A stretch of DNA of 64,000 nucleotides, taken from NCBI GenBank assembly GCA_032768795.1, contig CP136498.1:496001-560000 (forward strand), read 5' to 3'. A program made the position numbers and the translations under genes. Position 1 is the first letter of the stretch, and each line of letters opens with the position of its first letter. Positions 32,601 to 41,015 of this stretch are shown here, piece by piece. The notes under the pieces were generated by a model. The model saw only the letters and a list, made by a program, of their open reading frames with translations. It was not told where the DNA came from and did no database searches. This DNA comes from Tremella fuciformis (lineage: Eukaryota > Basidiomycota > Tremellomycetes > Tremellales > Tremellaceae).

Positions 32601-33208
32601 CGGTGGTCGAAAGGCCTATGAGGAGGTAGTTTGGTGGCCTCCGCCTCTGAGAAGACATCTAGGAAATCATGGTATTCGGTAGGTACCACTTCCTCCATCC
32701 GAGGTGGGTCCACGGAGATGGATCGTAGGTAGATCGCCCCCTTGGGTTCGTCCGTAATTTGTTCGAATGCCTCGGCCGAGATGAGAGAGATTGTCTTTTG
32801 TTTTCCCGACTTGTCCTGGTATAACGTCGAGGGAGGAGGTTGAATGGCCAGGTTGTCCCAATCGAGAGTTGGTTTGATTTCTTTGAAGAATGGCGCCCCG
32901 AGAATGATGGGACCCACATCTAGTCTGGCGACCAGAAAGGTAGCGGTGTAAGGCTGGAAACCCTCCCCTAGCAACAGGGTGAGAGTGACTTCTTGTTCGA
33001 TAGTGCTGCGGGAGCCATCCGCTAGTCGCAGAATCTGCTTGGTTTCAGAAGGGCGTAATTCGAGTTTCGACTCGGTGGCGTAGGTTTTCTCTATAAAGTT
33101 CCGGGAGGCCCCGGTGTCGAGCAGTGCTCGGGAGACTAGTGATTGTTTATTTGCGATCGCGACGGGTATATGGAAAAGGTCTGGGGTATCAGGAATAGTT
33201 GACATCAA
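29696..33208 (-). CDS. Chromovirus C pol polyprotein, intact
   Basis: 1170 aa. The aspartic protease is near the N-terminus (LLDTGASRNFI). RT has VDYRKLNN and the catalytic YLDDILIF. RNase H has TDASDFAIGAVIS and TDHRSLETFL. The integrase has its zinc domain (HHNGASAGHPG, then CEECQR) and catalytic D, D and E in SVDFIVDLP, IVSDRGSLF and QTDGQTERTNQW. A C-terminal chromodomain follows (YEVEDVL, then LVKWKGYQHPTWQP). No stops or missing catalytic residues. The ATG at 33206-33208 lies 27 bp after the gag stop in the -1 frame, so it could be reinitiated or frameshifted. Confidence 0.96.
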   Translation of the reverse strand: MMSTIPDTPDLFHIPVAIANKQSLVSRALLDTGASRNFIEKTYATESKLELRPSETKQILRLADGSRSTIEQEVTLTLLLGEGFQPYTATFLVARLDVGPIILGAPFFKEIKPTLDWDNLAIQPPPSTLYQDKSGKQKTISLISAEAFEQITDEPKGAIYLRSISVDPPRMEEVVPTEYHDFLDVFSEAEATKLPPHRPFDHRIPLLDGAEPTFGPIYSLSVNEQEALRDYLDTNLKKGFIAPSESPAASPILFVKKKDGSLRLCVDYRKLNNITVKNRYPLPLIGDLLDQLRAATIYSKIDLRGAYNLLRIAAGEEWKTAFRTRFGLFEYRVMPFGLTNAPASFQHLMNHIFRDVLDVFVIVYLDDILIFSKSRSEHEKHVREVLQRLRKFELFAKHDKCQFHTDSVEFLGYIIDPRGVSMDPNKVRAVSAWPTPRNVKEVQSFLGFANFYRRFIAGFAKVAKPLHELTRKTASFSWSEAHQTAFDLLKTRMTTGPVLKHYDPNLACVVETDASDFAIGAVISQKDGENGLRPVAYSSRVMSPAELNYPIHDKEFLAIVYAFKEWRHYLEGAQHRTQVLTDHRSLETFLSTKQLTRRQARWAEMMADFNFEISYRSGKQSTKPDALSRRSDYLPTDSTATSLSQELNGHNFRPLLSSEQLLLSLRVQLLGKTPSDLYKEDDELGPLIASEKVTRDTQGYYRYSKAYYCPSKSRAEVIEAHHNGASAGHPGPRKTYQAIRQYWWWPTIKTDAEKFAAECEECQRNKPSRQKPYGLLRPLEPPLRPWAELSVDFIVDLPASNTYDSIMVVVDRFSKMAVFAPCHKSITAKGMSKIFMDRVYTRFGIPDSIVSDRGSLFVSKFWKAFCQGLGTSLRYSTAYHPQTDGQTERTNQWLEQYLRNYVNLEQDNWVPLLPHAEFCYNSTHHASLGMSPLEAYTGRAYRTTLVDPPGDLSDLQVPAAADRVQQLEQLHHRIRENLLKAQEGWKKQYDKRRRAPDFQVGDKVWLNGKNLRTLRPTRKFDHRHLGPYTILERINENAYKLDLPPEMIANRVHPVFNVELLSHVRGARVESQPALVAPPPALHASEEELYEVEDVLRRARRSRGKARQLEDQVLVKWKGYQHPTWQPTDSLKGDPRFESWMKGIESGQVETLVSDTKRTRRAPRWRTESA

Positions 33209-33234
33209 GATTGGGAGTGCGGCGAAGGTGGCGG

Positions 33235-34509
33235 TCAGGCTGGGGCGTACCTCGCCACCGCAGGGCTGGGGTACGCCAACTTGTTTTCCGAGTCGCCTTG
33301 GTCGAATTTCGTGTGATCGATGTTGGTGTTCGCGTTCGGTGCTTCGTGTCTAATACCATTGAGACGGACGGCGTTTGCCCCGGACGCGGGGCCATTTCGA
33401 GGAACTCGCGTTTTCGGGGCCGTCGGGCAGTTGGCCACAATGTGATCCGGACTCTCGCAGTATAAGCAAAGATTCTTGTCCATCCGCCGCTGTCTTTCAC
33501 TGGGCGAGATCCTGCCCCTCGAGCGCCCGTCGTCCTTTCGATACCCAGGGTTGGTCGGAGGTCGGGAGGGCGGATTCGGAGGCCGAACGTAGTCTCTCGA
33601 AGGTCTGTCTGAGCGCTCGCGGGGGTGAGTTGTTGTCGGCGTATCGCCAAACCTTTTCGAGGTAGCTCGCTCGGGCTCGCGCTGCAACAAGTTGTTACGG
33701 ACACTGTCTTGTTGTACATTGAGACGAATTGCTACGTCCGCCAGTTCTTTTAGGGATCTGGGCTCGTGCTCGCGGTTCGCTATGGCCAGTCGAATCTCGG
33801 GTCGAAGACCCGACTCGAACATGTCTCGTAAACTACGATCCTCGTACTCTACATCGGCTGAGATCGCCAGGAATCGTGCATAGTATTCCGAGACCGTGCG
33901 CGTTTGCGATAGTTTCTTGAGTCGCTGCACCGCAATGCGGTGTCTATCCGGGTCACCGAACATGTCCTGTAACTCGGAAATGAAATGGTCTAAGTCGGAG
34001 CAGAAAGGGGGTTGTTCGATTTTCGGCCTGTTGAAGTACGGTTCCCACCAACGAAGGGCGTTCCCTCGTAGGTAGGACGCCGCCCAAATGACTTGTCTTC
34101 GCGAATCTAGGACGTCGCCCTGCATGCTGAGGTACATTCGTACCTGGGTAATGTATTGCGGTAGTTTGTCGCGGTCACCGTGATATTCGTCTGGGGGGTT
34201 CACTTTGAAGGATCTTGTCGCGTTCGACGTCCTATGAACGGACTCGAGCGGCGAATGTTCGTGGTCGGGATCCGTGTCTGTGATCCCCTCCAGGGGTGTA
34301 CCTTGCGCTACTCCCGTATGGTGAGTGGTTGCCGGGGTGGCCCGTCCGGCCAGAGCGAGACGGGCGGCCGCTAGGGCCGAGTCGCTTTGCTCCTTGGCTT
34401 GGCGAAGCTCGAGTATCTGACGTCGAAGTTCCTCAACCTCCGTAGGAGTGTCGAGGTCCTCCGAGTCTGGGTCGGCATGCGACCGTAGTTGGCGGGTGGA
34501 TGCGCTCAT
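33235..34509 (-). CDS. Chromovirus C Gag with CCHC knuckle
   Basis: 424 aa from the first ATG (34507-34509, MSASTRQLRSH); the open frame upstream runs into the LTR without an ATG. It has an N-terminal coiled-coil-like region (VEELRRQILELRQAKEQSD) and a retrotransposon gag capsid domain (RGNALRWWEPYF, then LSQTRTVSEYYARF). A basic linker leads to one CCHC knuckle (CLYCESPDHIVANC) for RNA binding. It ends 26 bp before the pol ATG. Confidence 0.93.
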   Translation of the reverse strand: MSASTRQLRSHADPDSEDLDTPTEVEELRRQILELRQAKEQSDSALAAARLALAGRATPATTHHTGVAQGTPLEGITDTDPDHEHSPLESVHRTSNATRSFKVNPPDEYHGDRDKLPQYITQVRMYLSMQGDVLDSRRQVIWAASYLRGNALRWWEPYFNRPKIEQPPFCSDLDHFISELQDMFGDPDRHRIAVQRLKKLSQTRTVSEYYARFLAISADVEYEDRSLRDMFESGLRPEIRLAIANREHEPRSLKELADVAIRLNVQQDSVRNNLLQREPERATSKRFGDTPTTTHPRERSDRPSRDYVRPPNPPSRPPTNPGYRKDDGRSRGRISPSERQRRMDKNLCLYCESPDHIVANCPTAPKTRVPRNGPASGANAVRLNGIRHEAPNANTNIDHTKFDQGDSENKLAYPSPAVARYAPA

Positions 34510-34540
34510 GTTACTCGACTTGCAACGCTCAGTGCGAGTA

Positions 34541-34555
34541 TAGTCGAATGTATCT
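34541..34555 (-). promoter_or_regulatory. Predicted self-priming primer-binding site of chromovirus C
   Basis: Two bases inside the 5' LTR edge, the minus strand reads AGATACATTCGACTA. This is a perfect 15-nt complement of the LTR strand at 34665-34679. That LTR segment lies about 30 nt downstream of a TATA-like box read on the minus strand at 34702-34709, so it would be the 5' end of the RNA. No tRNA-like primer-binding site was recognised. The mode is inferred from Tf1/sushi elements. Confidence 0.75.
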
Positions 34556-34557
34556 AA

Positions 34558-34870
34558 TGTCAAGACCAGACGTAGGATAGTCTGCGTCGAACTGGGAAGT
34601 CGAAGTTGCCTCGCAGGGAGTATGCAATCGAGTAGGGCTACTAGAAGTAGACTGAGAGTACAAGAGATACATTCGACTAGAGACCCTCTCTACTCGAATG
34701 TCTACTATATGTATTCGAAAACCGTTGGGCCATACTAGGCGGTTCGAGTGCCGCATTTAGAAGTTCGGCTACTACACCCGGATGAGGCAAGTGGGCGGTT
34801 GGCTGCGTCAGGCCGTGTGGCACTTGGCCTTGTCTCATTCCGCCACAGTCTCAGTGCCACAGTCCTGACA
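34558..34870 (-). repeat. 5' LTR of chromovirus C (313 bp)
   Basis: Appears identical to the LTR at 27448-27760. It contains the TATA-like box (34702-34709) and the segment complementary to the presumed primer-binding site (34665-34679). It is followed by a single G (34871) and then directly by the LTR of a TRIM-like unit, with no target duplication between them. Confidence 0.95.
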
Positions 34871-34871
34871 G

Positions 34872-35357
34872 TAATCTGCGAGTATTCTGTCACGACCAAA
34901 GTAACGGGTCTCTGGTAACAACTGACCAAAAGGTACAATACTCGCAGATCGACTGGCTGATCTCGAGTCCCGTTATAACCTAGTCGGCGTGGTTCTGACA
35001 GTCGCCCCGTCCCACAAGGCTGACGTCCCGACAGCCACTAGGCTTGCACCTGAAACTCCCTCCGACACCCTGTCGGCGAATTTCCAAGTCTGGCGTTGCT
35101 CCTGCCTCGGAGATGGATGAACTCTAAAGCGCCCGCATACCCAATGCGGCGCCTCGGGCCTCGACTACCCGGACTAGAAAGTGCTCTGAGAAGCAAAGAG
35201 TGAGGCAGCGAGTCGAACGGTTGACCCGTGATCTGCGAGTATTCTGTCACGACCAAAGTAACGGGTCTCTGGTAACAACTGACCAAAAGGTACAATACTC
35301 GCAGATCGACTGGCTGATCTCGAGTCCCGTTATAACCTAGTCGGCGTGGTTCTGACA
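34872..35357 (-). mobile_element. TRIM-like unit fused to chromovirus C
   Basis: Two 129-bp direct repeats (34872-35000 and 35229-35357) enclose 228 bp without coding capacity. Outer ends are TG/TA...CA, and TTGAC follows at 35358-35362. On the minus strand the interior ends GGGACGGGGCGAC before the LTR, close to the polypurine tract of chromovirus C, suggesting mobilisation by the same machinery. Each LTR carries a perfect inverted pair ATCTGCGAGTATT / AATACTCGCAGAT. The right copy starts TG and the left copy TA. Confidence 0.8.
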
Positions 35358-35362
35358 TTGAC

Positions 35363-35978
35363 CCACTGCGGGAGTACTCTGGTAGTCTTGGAGCACCCTG
35401 CAGTGGTGTGCTGCGCCTTGGGGTGGTGGATACATCCGCCATTCCCCTTGGCCTGCCCTGCCTTGCTCCCTTTCTTCTCCATGAGCCCATGTTTGTTCCA
35501 TGTCTCTCCCTTCACGATCCTTTATCAATGTTCCTCCAATACCCAATGAATAACCTTGTCGAGGTTGACTGTGTTTATTGTAGTGCCCTCATAGAATGTG
35601 GACGCGAGTACGCCATAGGAGGAGGGGAGATGAGGGATGACTGCGTAAGCGCCTATTTGGTTGGCAAACTGCTGCTGGTGTAGGAGGATGTTATGTTGGG
35701 AGTCAGGATCCTGGTGAGTTGAGATTGAGGGGTTGTGAGGTGCGGGTCCGGATCCTCCTTCTCTGGGACAGACTCGCCAAAGATAGACAACCAGAGCTTG
35801 GCCATGCGGGTGCCATTGTTGGCTCCATACTTCGTTCAAAGATGGTCATAGAGCAACTTTGGATGAGGCTGAGCAAAGTCAACATGGGTGGAGGGGGCGT
35901 GTTTTGGATAGACTCGGTGAGACTGCCGTAGATGCCGACCGCGCGCTGTAGCGAGCGAGTTCACTACAGTGCTTGGAC
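35363..35978 (-). pseudogene. Ty1/copia relic: C-terminal part of gag
   Basis: Minus-strand segments read LHQQQFANQIGAYAVIPHLP and NTVNLDKVIHWVLEEHRK, then a Cys/His stretch (CIHHPKAQHTTAGC) like a gag zinc knuckle. It is broken by frameshifts. It continues across the composite insertion into 27442-26922 and, on the other side of the rDNA block, into 37326-37150. Confidence 0.65.
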
Positions 35979-36447
35979 TGTTCGGTAGCTGTCAGCCCTG
36001 CCGATTTGGTGGGGTCTGTCAGAAGGTAGGGTTTGCCTCTGATTCAAAAGGGACGACTAAGCGCACCGCCTCTGAAAAGGGGAAGCAGAAATGCTACAAG
36101 ACGATGAGAGCGATGCATTCGCCCATCTCTGCAGCTCTATGTATATGTATCGTCGTTCTAGCGGTCTGTGCGGTGCCACTCGCTCACGATCTTATTGTTC
36201 TCCACCGCATCCTGCCCAAAGGGGCAATTCTCACCCTATGAGGCGTCCTCGGGGCCTATTGTTCAACAAGAAAGCGCTGAAACACCCCGCGTATGTCCAC
36301 TACGATCAGCAGGCACGCATCCGGAGGTGGTTCTCCTCCACTGATGCCGTCCAACTGGCTGAGGATAATGGTTGCTCCCTGTGCGAACCCTCGGCTACCG
36401 GGAAAGGGGAAGAATCCGAAGAAGAGCGTGGTGCCTTGGGCCCGATT

Positions 36448-36925
36448 AGCAGATAGGGTTCGATTCCGGCGAGGAGCCTGAGAAACGGCTACCACATCCA
36501 GGGAAGGCAGCAGGCGCGCAAATTACCCAAGCCCGATGAGGGGAGTTAGTGACAATAAATGACAATACAGGGCTCTATTGGGTCTTGTAATTGGAATGAG
36601 TACAATTTAAGTCCCTTAACGACGAACAATTGGAGGGCAACGGTAATTCCAGCGTATATGCGTAGTCGAACCTCGGGCCTGGCGGGACGGGACGGTCCGC
36701 CTTACGGTGTGCACTGTCCGGCCGGGCCTGACCTCTTGGTGAAGCCGCGTGGCCCTCACGGGTTGCGTGGTGGAACCAGGAACTTTACCCCCAGAACCCA
36801 AAGACTTTGATTTCTTGTAAGGTGCCGAGCCAATCAGAAAATAACGTGGCCCGCTTCCTAGTGGGCATAGTTTACTGTTAAGACCACAACGGTATCTAAT
36901 CATTTTTGATCCCCTAACCTTCGTC
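36448..36925. pseudogene. Rearranged 18S rRNA fragment
   Basis: 36448-36655 is plus-strand 18S (GGTTCGATTCCGG, AACGGCTACCACATCC, GGTCTTGTAATTGGAATGAG). The 530-loop bases between GGAGGGCAA and CGGTAATTCCAGC are missing. The sequence then skips, and from about 36776 to 36925 it is the reverse complement of a more 3' part of 18S (minus strand: GATTAGATACCGTTG, CGGCACCTTAC, AAAGTCTTTGGGTTCTGG). The inverted junction and the deletion rule out a working gene. It interrupts the copia relic. Confidence 0.85.
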
Positions 36926-37149
36926 GACTTGAGGAGGGGTGGTGGGTGGTGAGGGCCTTGCGGGGGCAACGGCGGTGCGGGAATCTCCGAGGGGGACTTG
37001 TTGCGGGAAGGGTGCGGAGCGTGGCGAGGGAGGGCGTCGCATCTGGTGTTCAGCATAAATTGAGCTGGGGCCTTTGTTTTGTGGGATGGGCTTGGGCTTC
37101 GGCCGTGGCTCTTGCTGGCTGGGGGACAAACTGGGGCCTTTGGTTTTGG

Positions 37150-37326
37150 TGGTGAACACGATAGTGGATACCGAGCTTCAAGTTTGTCGAGGAGGACCGC
37201 TGAGTCTTTGAGTATGTGTCGGATCAGCACGGCTGAACCAAGCGTGACGCGTAGTTTGCAGTCCCATAGGGCAAAGTTGTTGTCCCCTTCGAGCTTGCGC
37301 TCTTCTTTCACCGTGTTTTTGAACAT
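37150..37326 (-). pseudogene. Ty1/copia relic: N-terminal gag
   Basis: Reads [20 protein letters not shown] then [19 protein letters not shown], the usual start of copia gag (Leu-x-Gly-x-Asn...Trp). It then passes through a Pro/Lys-rich region into the rDNA fragment. The 5' LTR should lie just upstream (37340-37560), but I could not define it. A 47-bp tandem direct repeat (ACTAGCTTGAGAGCGATG) occurs at about 37471-37554. Confidence 0.65.
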
Positions 37327-37719
37327 GATGACGGATCACTCGTCCGGCTGAGGTGGGCATAGGTATAGGTTGTCAAGGGTTGATTGATCAACGTCTGTTG
37401 ACGGAGGAGACGTCATCACAACGGAAACCAAGGGTGACTTAGCAGAAGACTCGTCGAGGGGATTCCGGCCACCTGTTGCCTTGCTCAGCACTAGCTTGAG
37501 AGCGATGTATGCACATACCTGTTGCCTCGCTCAGGACTAGCTTGAGAGCGATGGGAGACTCAACAAGGTCGCTCGACAATGCTATGTAAGTCTTGGCAAG
37601 GCTGAGCGGCCATTACTGCCTTCGGGCCACGAGAGCGGATATAAACCAGTTCCAACGCCGAGAGAATCCCCGACCAAGTCCACCGCATGCGAGAGAGACC
37701 GCCCGGGCGGCCCCTCGCA

Positions 37720-38591
37720 GCATGCGCCGCGAAGACGCTGACACCCACGACATCTCATCCGAGGCAATTGCGCCATCATCAAGCCTCTCTGACATTATTG
37801 CCGAGAGGGTGCTTCTCACGATGAGGAGCGGTGACGTCGCGCCCGCGATGCTCGAGTCCCCAGGACCTCTGTGGCGGCGACGCAATGGGCGCAAGGGTCC
37901 CCGTTGAGTTGCTCTCCAATTTCTGCGGCAGCACTGAGTTCTCCGAAGACCTCAGTCGGGGGCTCGACTCGATTGAACCCTCGTTGACCGTGACGTGGGG
38001 CAGCGGCCCAACAGTAGCGAGGGAACATCTGCAGTATGTACTTTGAGAGTCATGTCCCAGAATGCACAGAGCGTTCACTCGCCGCTTGCGTCGACCAGCG
38101 TGAGACTGCTCCTCTCCTCACAAGAGAAACAGCCTCTTCGAAGTCTTCGATATCAGCTCAATTTCGGAGGACGCGCTCGATATGTTTGCGGCAATATCCC
38201 GGCTTGACCTCAAGCTATCTCTATTGCATGCTCCCGTCATGTCTTTCTGCTGTCACTCAGGATGATCGTTGGAAGATCAAGCCGGGACGCTCACCCGCAC
38301 CCCAATGGTCAATACTCTTCGTGGCAGTCACGCCCTCAAGTCTCAGCGTCCAGGGACGATGACTGACCAAGAACGTAGATAGCGGTGAGCCATCTTGGGG
38401 GAGACGAGGCGGCCGGCGACGAAGGGGCAAACCTGTTGCCAGCTTTGGCGAACACATACGAGCGAGCCAGGGACTCAACGATTGACGCGCTTGGGCTCGA
38501 CTGGAGAATTCGTCAAGGCCGCAAGTCGATTGGAGAACCGTTCAGCGAGCTGCTGAAGGACCGGAGGGCAGTCTTGCGCAAGTTGGAGTAG
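37720..38591 (+). CDS. Probable multi-exon gene, unknown function
   Basis: Protein-like plus-strand segments in changing frames with intron-like breaks: SLSDIIAERVLLTMRSGDVA (about 37780-37840), MGARVPVELLSNFCGSTEF (37886-38033), SEDALDMFAAISRLDLKLSL (about 38165-38250) and DDRWKIKPGRSPAPQWS (about 38260-38360). A final segment at 38385-38591 ends GLDWRIRQGRKSIGEPFSEL and a Lys/Arg-rich tail with a stop at 38589-38591. I did not resolve the junctions and recognise no domain. Confidence 0.4.
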
Positions 38592-38877
38592 TGCATGACG
38601 AGCTCGACAGGGGCATGTCTTTGCGTGGATATGGTGTCGCTCCAATCCCATGCAGACATGTCTGTCTGGACGATATCGATCGACCCCGTGCTCCTCTGTC
38701 GTGTCCTGCGAGACATAGCCCTTGTTTGGAAATGTTAGACAGGGCCTGTATGATCGTGCATACGTGTTTTCCTGCTGACGACGCTGCCGGCGGTCTACGC
38801 CGTGATGAATGTTTCGCCCATCAAGATCCACGACCGGACCACTGCCCTCTTGCGCTTCGTAGGGTTTTACGCAAACG

Positions 38878-40716
38878 CTAGTAGCTGTCGGACTCTGACC
38901 CCGACTCTTCGGCCGCCAGCCTGTTCACTGCTTTCGGGGCGCCGGACGCAGGTTTGGTCTTGTGAGCTGTGGCTCCCTTGGTCTTCTTCGGAAGAGGCGC
39001 GACGTATGCTGTCTTTGTCGGTCGAGCTAGGTCGTCAGGATCGCTGTTCCAACAATCAAAGAGGCTCGCATATGAGCAATTCACCTTTTCGGTCGTTCTT
39101 CTGGGCCGGCTTGGCGCCAGATTTGGTCTTGGGGATCTTGGGTGTCAGACAGACTTTATTACATCCTGCTGCCTGACTCACAGCGGCACGAGCAACGCCT
39201 GACGCCTTTTTCGTGAACTCCTTGACGATTCTCGCCGTTGATAGCTCACTGCCGCCAGGAATGGTCGACGCAAAACATCGGTCGTCGATGACGGTGATAT
39301 GGGGTATCGAGCTGTGTACAGCTTGCACAGAGAATCCAATCATGTGCTGCTCTTCCACTTCGATCGCGGGTACCCTGACATCAGCCGGAGGATTTACACT
39401 GACGTTGCGCATTTAGCCGAGGCCCAACATCCGCGGAAAGGGTCTGCACTGCAACGCGGATTTGGTTGTTGAGGCTCAGGCTGGCAAGGGGGAAAAGACA
39501 AAAGGCTAACCATGTACTGTCGATGAAGTACCAGTTGTTATATACATCCCCGTCCCTTTGCATGGCGATGCTAGGAGGGCGTCAGCTGATGTCGCACACC
39601 GCGATGCCCGGGTTGTCCGGTCTGCCAGGGAGGAGGGAAAGAACGGACTAACGCTGAGATGAGGACTTGGTCTTGTGCTAACACGTCCACAATATCGTCA
39701 TCGCCTACCTCTTCTACCGATGCATTGTTCTTGCTCGTTTTGAGCTGCCTCTCTTCAAGCTGTTGGGCGGCCTGTACCGATGGCGGGGCCGAGGGATTGC
39801 CCAATGCCATGAGTAAACGTCTTCGATACAACTCGACATGTTCTTCGGCTTGAGGCTCGGTGAGCACGAGCGGATAGGCGAGTGACGCTGATCGGTAGCT
39901 CTCCAAGTCCGCTGTCGCAGGTGGCAAGTCGGTGAACCGCTTCGCTGCTTTATCAAAATTCGCAAGCGTCATCCATGAATCCTCGGCTCCGGGGTCGAGC
40001 TGTTCTTGCTCGTCATGTATGGCCTGGAAGTCCCATTGATGAGCAGTTGTCTCGACGTCATCGTCCTCCTCAGCTGCCGTGTCGTGGATGGGGATCGCGC
40101 ACGAGGTCGGCACCCTGAAGATCAGCCCAGCCGCTCCTCAATGCTGAAGTCCGTCCCAGCAAGCGCCCAATGGGGTCAAATCAATGAAAGGCAGCTGACC
40201 AAATTGCGTTGTGCCAGTCACAGGGTCTCTTCAAGTCCTTTGTCCGGACTTTAGGGAAGCTGCGGGTATGCACGTTCAGTACGAGATACACGAGCGTGAG
40301 ACTGCCTGCCTCGTCCATAGCGGGGACGCATGCTCTTCTGAGCGTCAGTGTTGTCCCGATTCGTTTATTGTCTGTCCATTGCCGTCCGGCCCGCCCTTCC
40401 TTCAGCGTCGCACCGCACACCCCTTCCTTCCCACCACTCCCCCCCCCCCCCCCCCCCCCGCCCCCCGCGGCGCGCACCACGATTTGGCGACATGGGTCTA
40501 GCCACAACGAGCCCTGACCGAGGCCAGATCATCCCTCGGGTATGGCTGCCGTACCGGACAGCAATGACAAACTCACCCCAAAATGTACGTCTTCCTTGCC
40601 ACCATGTCCTGACGACTGTTGTAGAGCATCATCCGGAGATCTTTGTCCACGCTGGAGCTCTTCGCCATAACTGGACCTCTGACGTTGGACGCCGACGCGC
40701 GGGCCGAGCGGGTCAT
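38878..40716 (-). CDS. Multi-exon gene, probable nuclear protein of unknown function
   Basis: The first exon may be 40716-40573 (MTRSARASASNVRGPVMAKS...), ending near a GTGAGT. A second covers about 40360-40220 (MDEAGSLTLVYLVLNVHTRS). A long exon from about 40130 (TSCAIPIHDTAAEEDDD) has a GTTAGT donor near 39660 and continues as AIAMQRDGDVYNNWYFIDST. A further exon carries EVEEQHMIGFSVQAVHSS and ends at 39182. The last two exons are 39136-39085 and 39026-38878, Lys-rich, ending SGSESDSY. The last three exons join in phase; the first junctions are not proven. The composition suggests nuclear location. No known domain. Confidence 0.5.
40438..40465. repeat. Poly-C tract
   Basis: A run of C broken by few other bases, inside a presumed intron of the minus-strand gene. 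Homopolymers of this length are prone to length errors. Confidence 0.8.
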
Positions 40717-41015
40717 GGTGAGAGATGCTGAATGTATGAAACCTTGATGATGCAAGTTGCGAGTTGGACGATGGGGAGGAAACACGTGAGTGTTGGTCTG
40801 ATCACGCCTATTATCGGGTCTCACGTGTTCTCTGAGGGTGACCAGTTAGGCGCAGCCGAATGGTTGGTCTCTCTTCATGCACTCTCTCTTTATGCAACCG
40901 CCAGCGCAGCAAACAATTGACCACAATCGTGGTCTCGCTCGCCCTCCCGCCCTCCCGCCCGCTCGTCGACTCGGCTCTCCGCGCCAATCTTCAATCTACG
41001 TTTTCCCCGCCTTTT

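Larger units (their letters stand above)
27448..34870 (-). mobile_element. Ty3/gypsy chromovirus C, complete, with antisense cargo gene
   Basis: 7423-bp minus-strand element with 313-bp LTRs at both ends that look identical by eye, gag, and an uninterrupted 1170-aa pol ending in a chromodomain. A purine tract (AAAGAAGGGGGGGGCGAC) directly precedes the 3' LTR on the minus strand. Between pol and the 3' LTR lies a 1.7-kb intron-containing gene on the opposite strand (27980-29663). The left flank is TTGAC. The matching TTGAC is not at the right LTR but beyond an adjoining TRIM-like unit at 35358-35362. Intact ORFs and matching LTRs suggest a recent insertion. Confidence 0.95.

Noticed and set aside
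36091..36480. ORFs across the rDNA boundary
   Set aside because: They read through non-coding rDNA and old repeat sequence; no protein signal.
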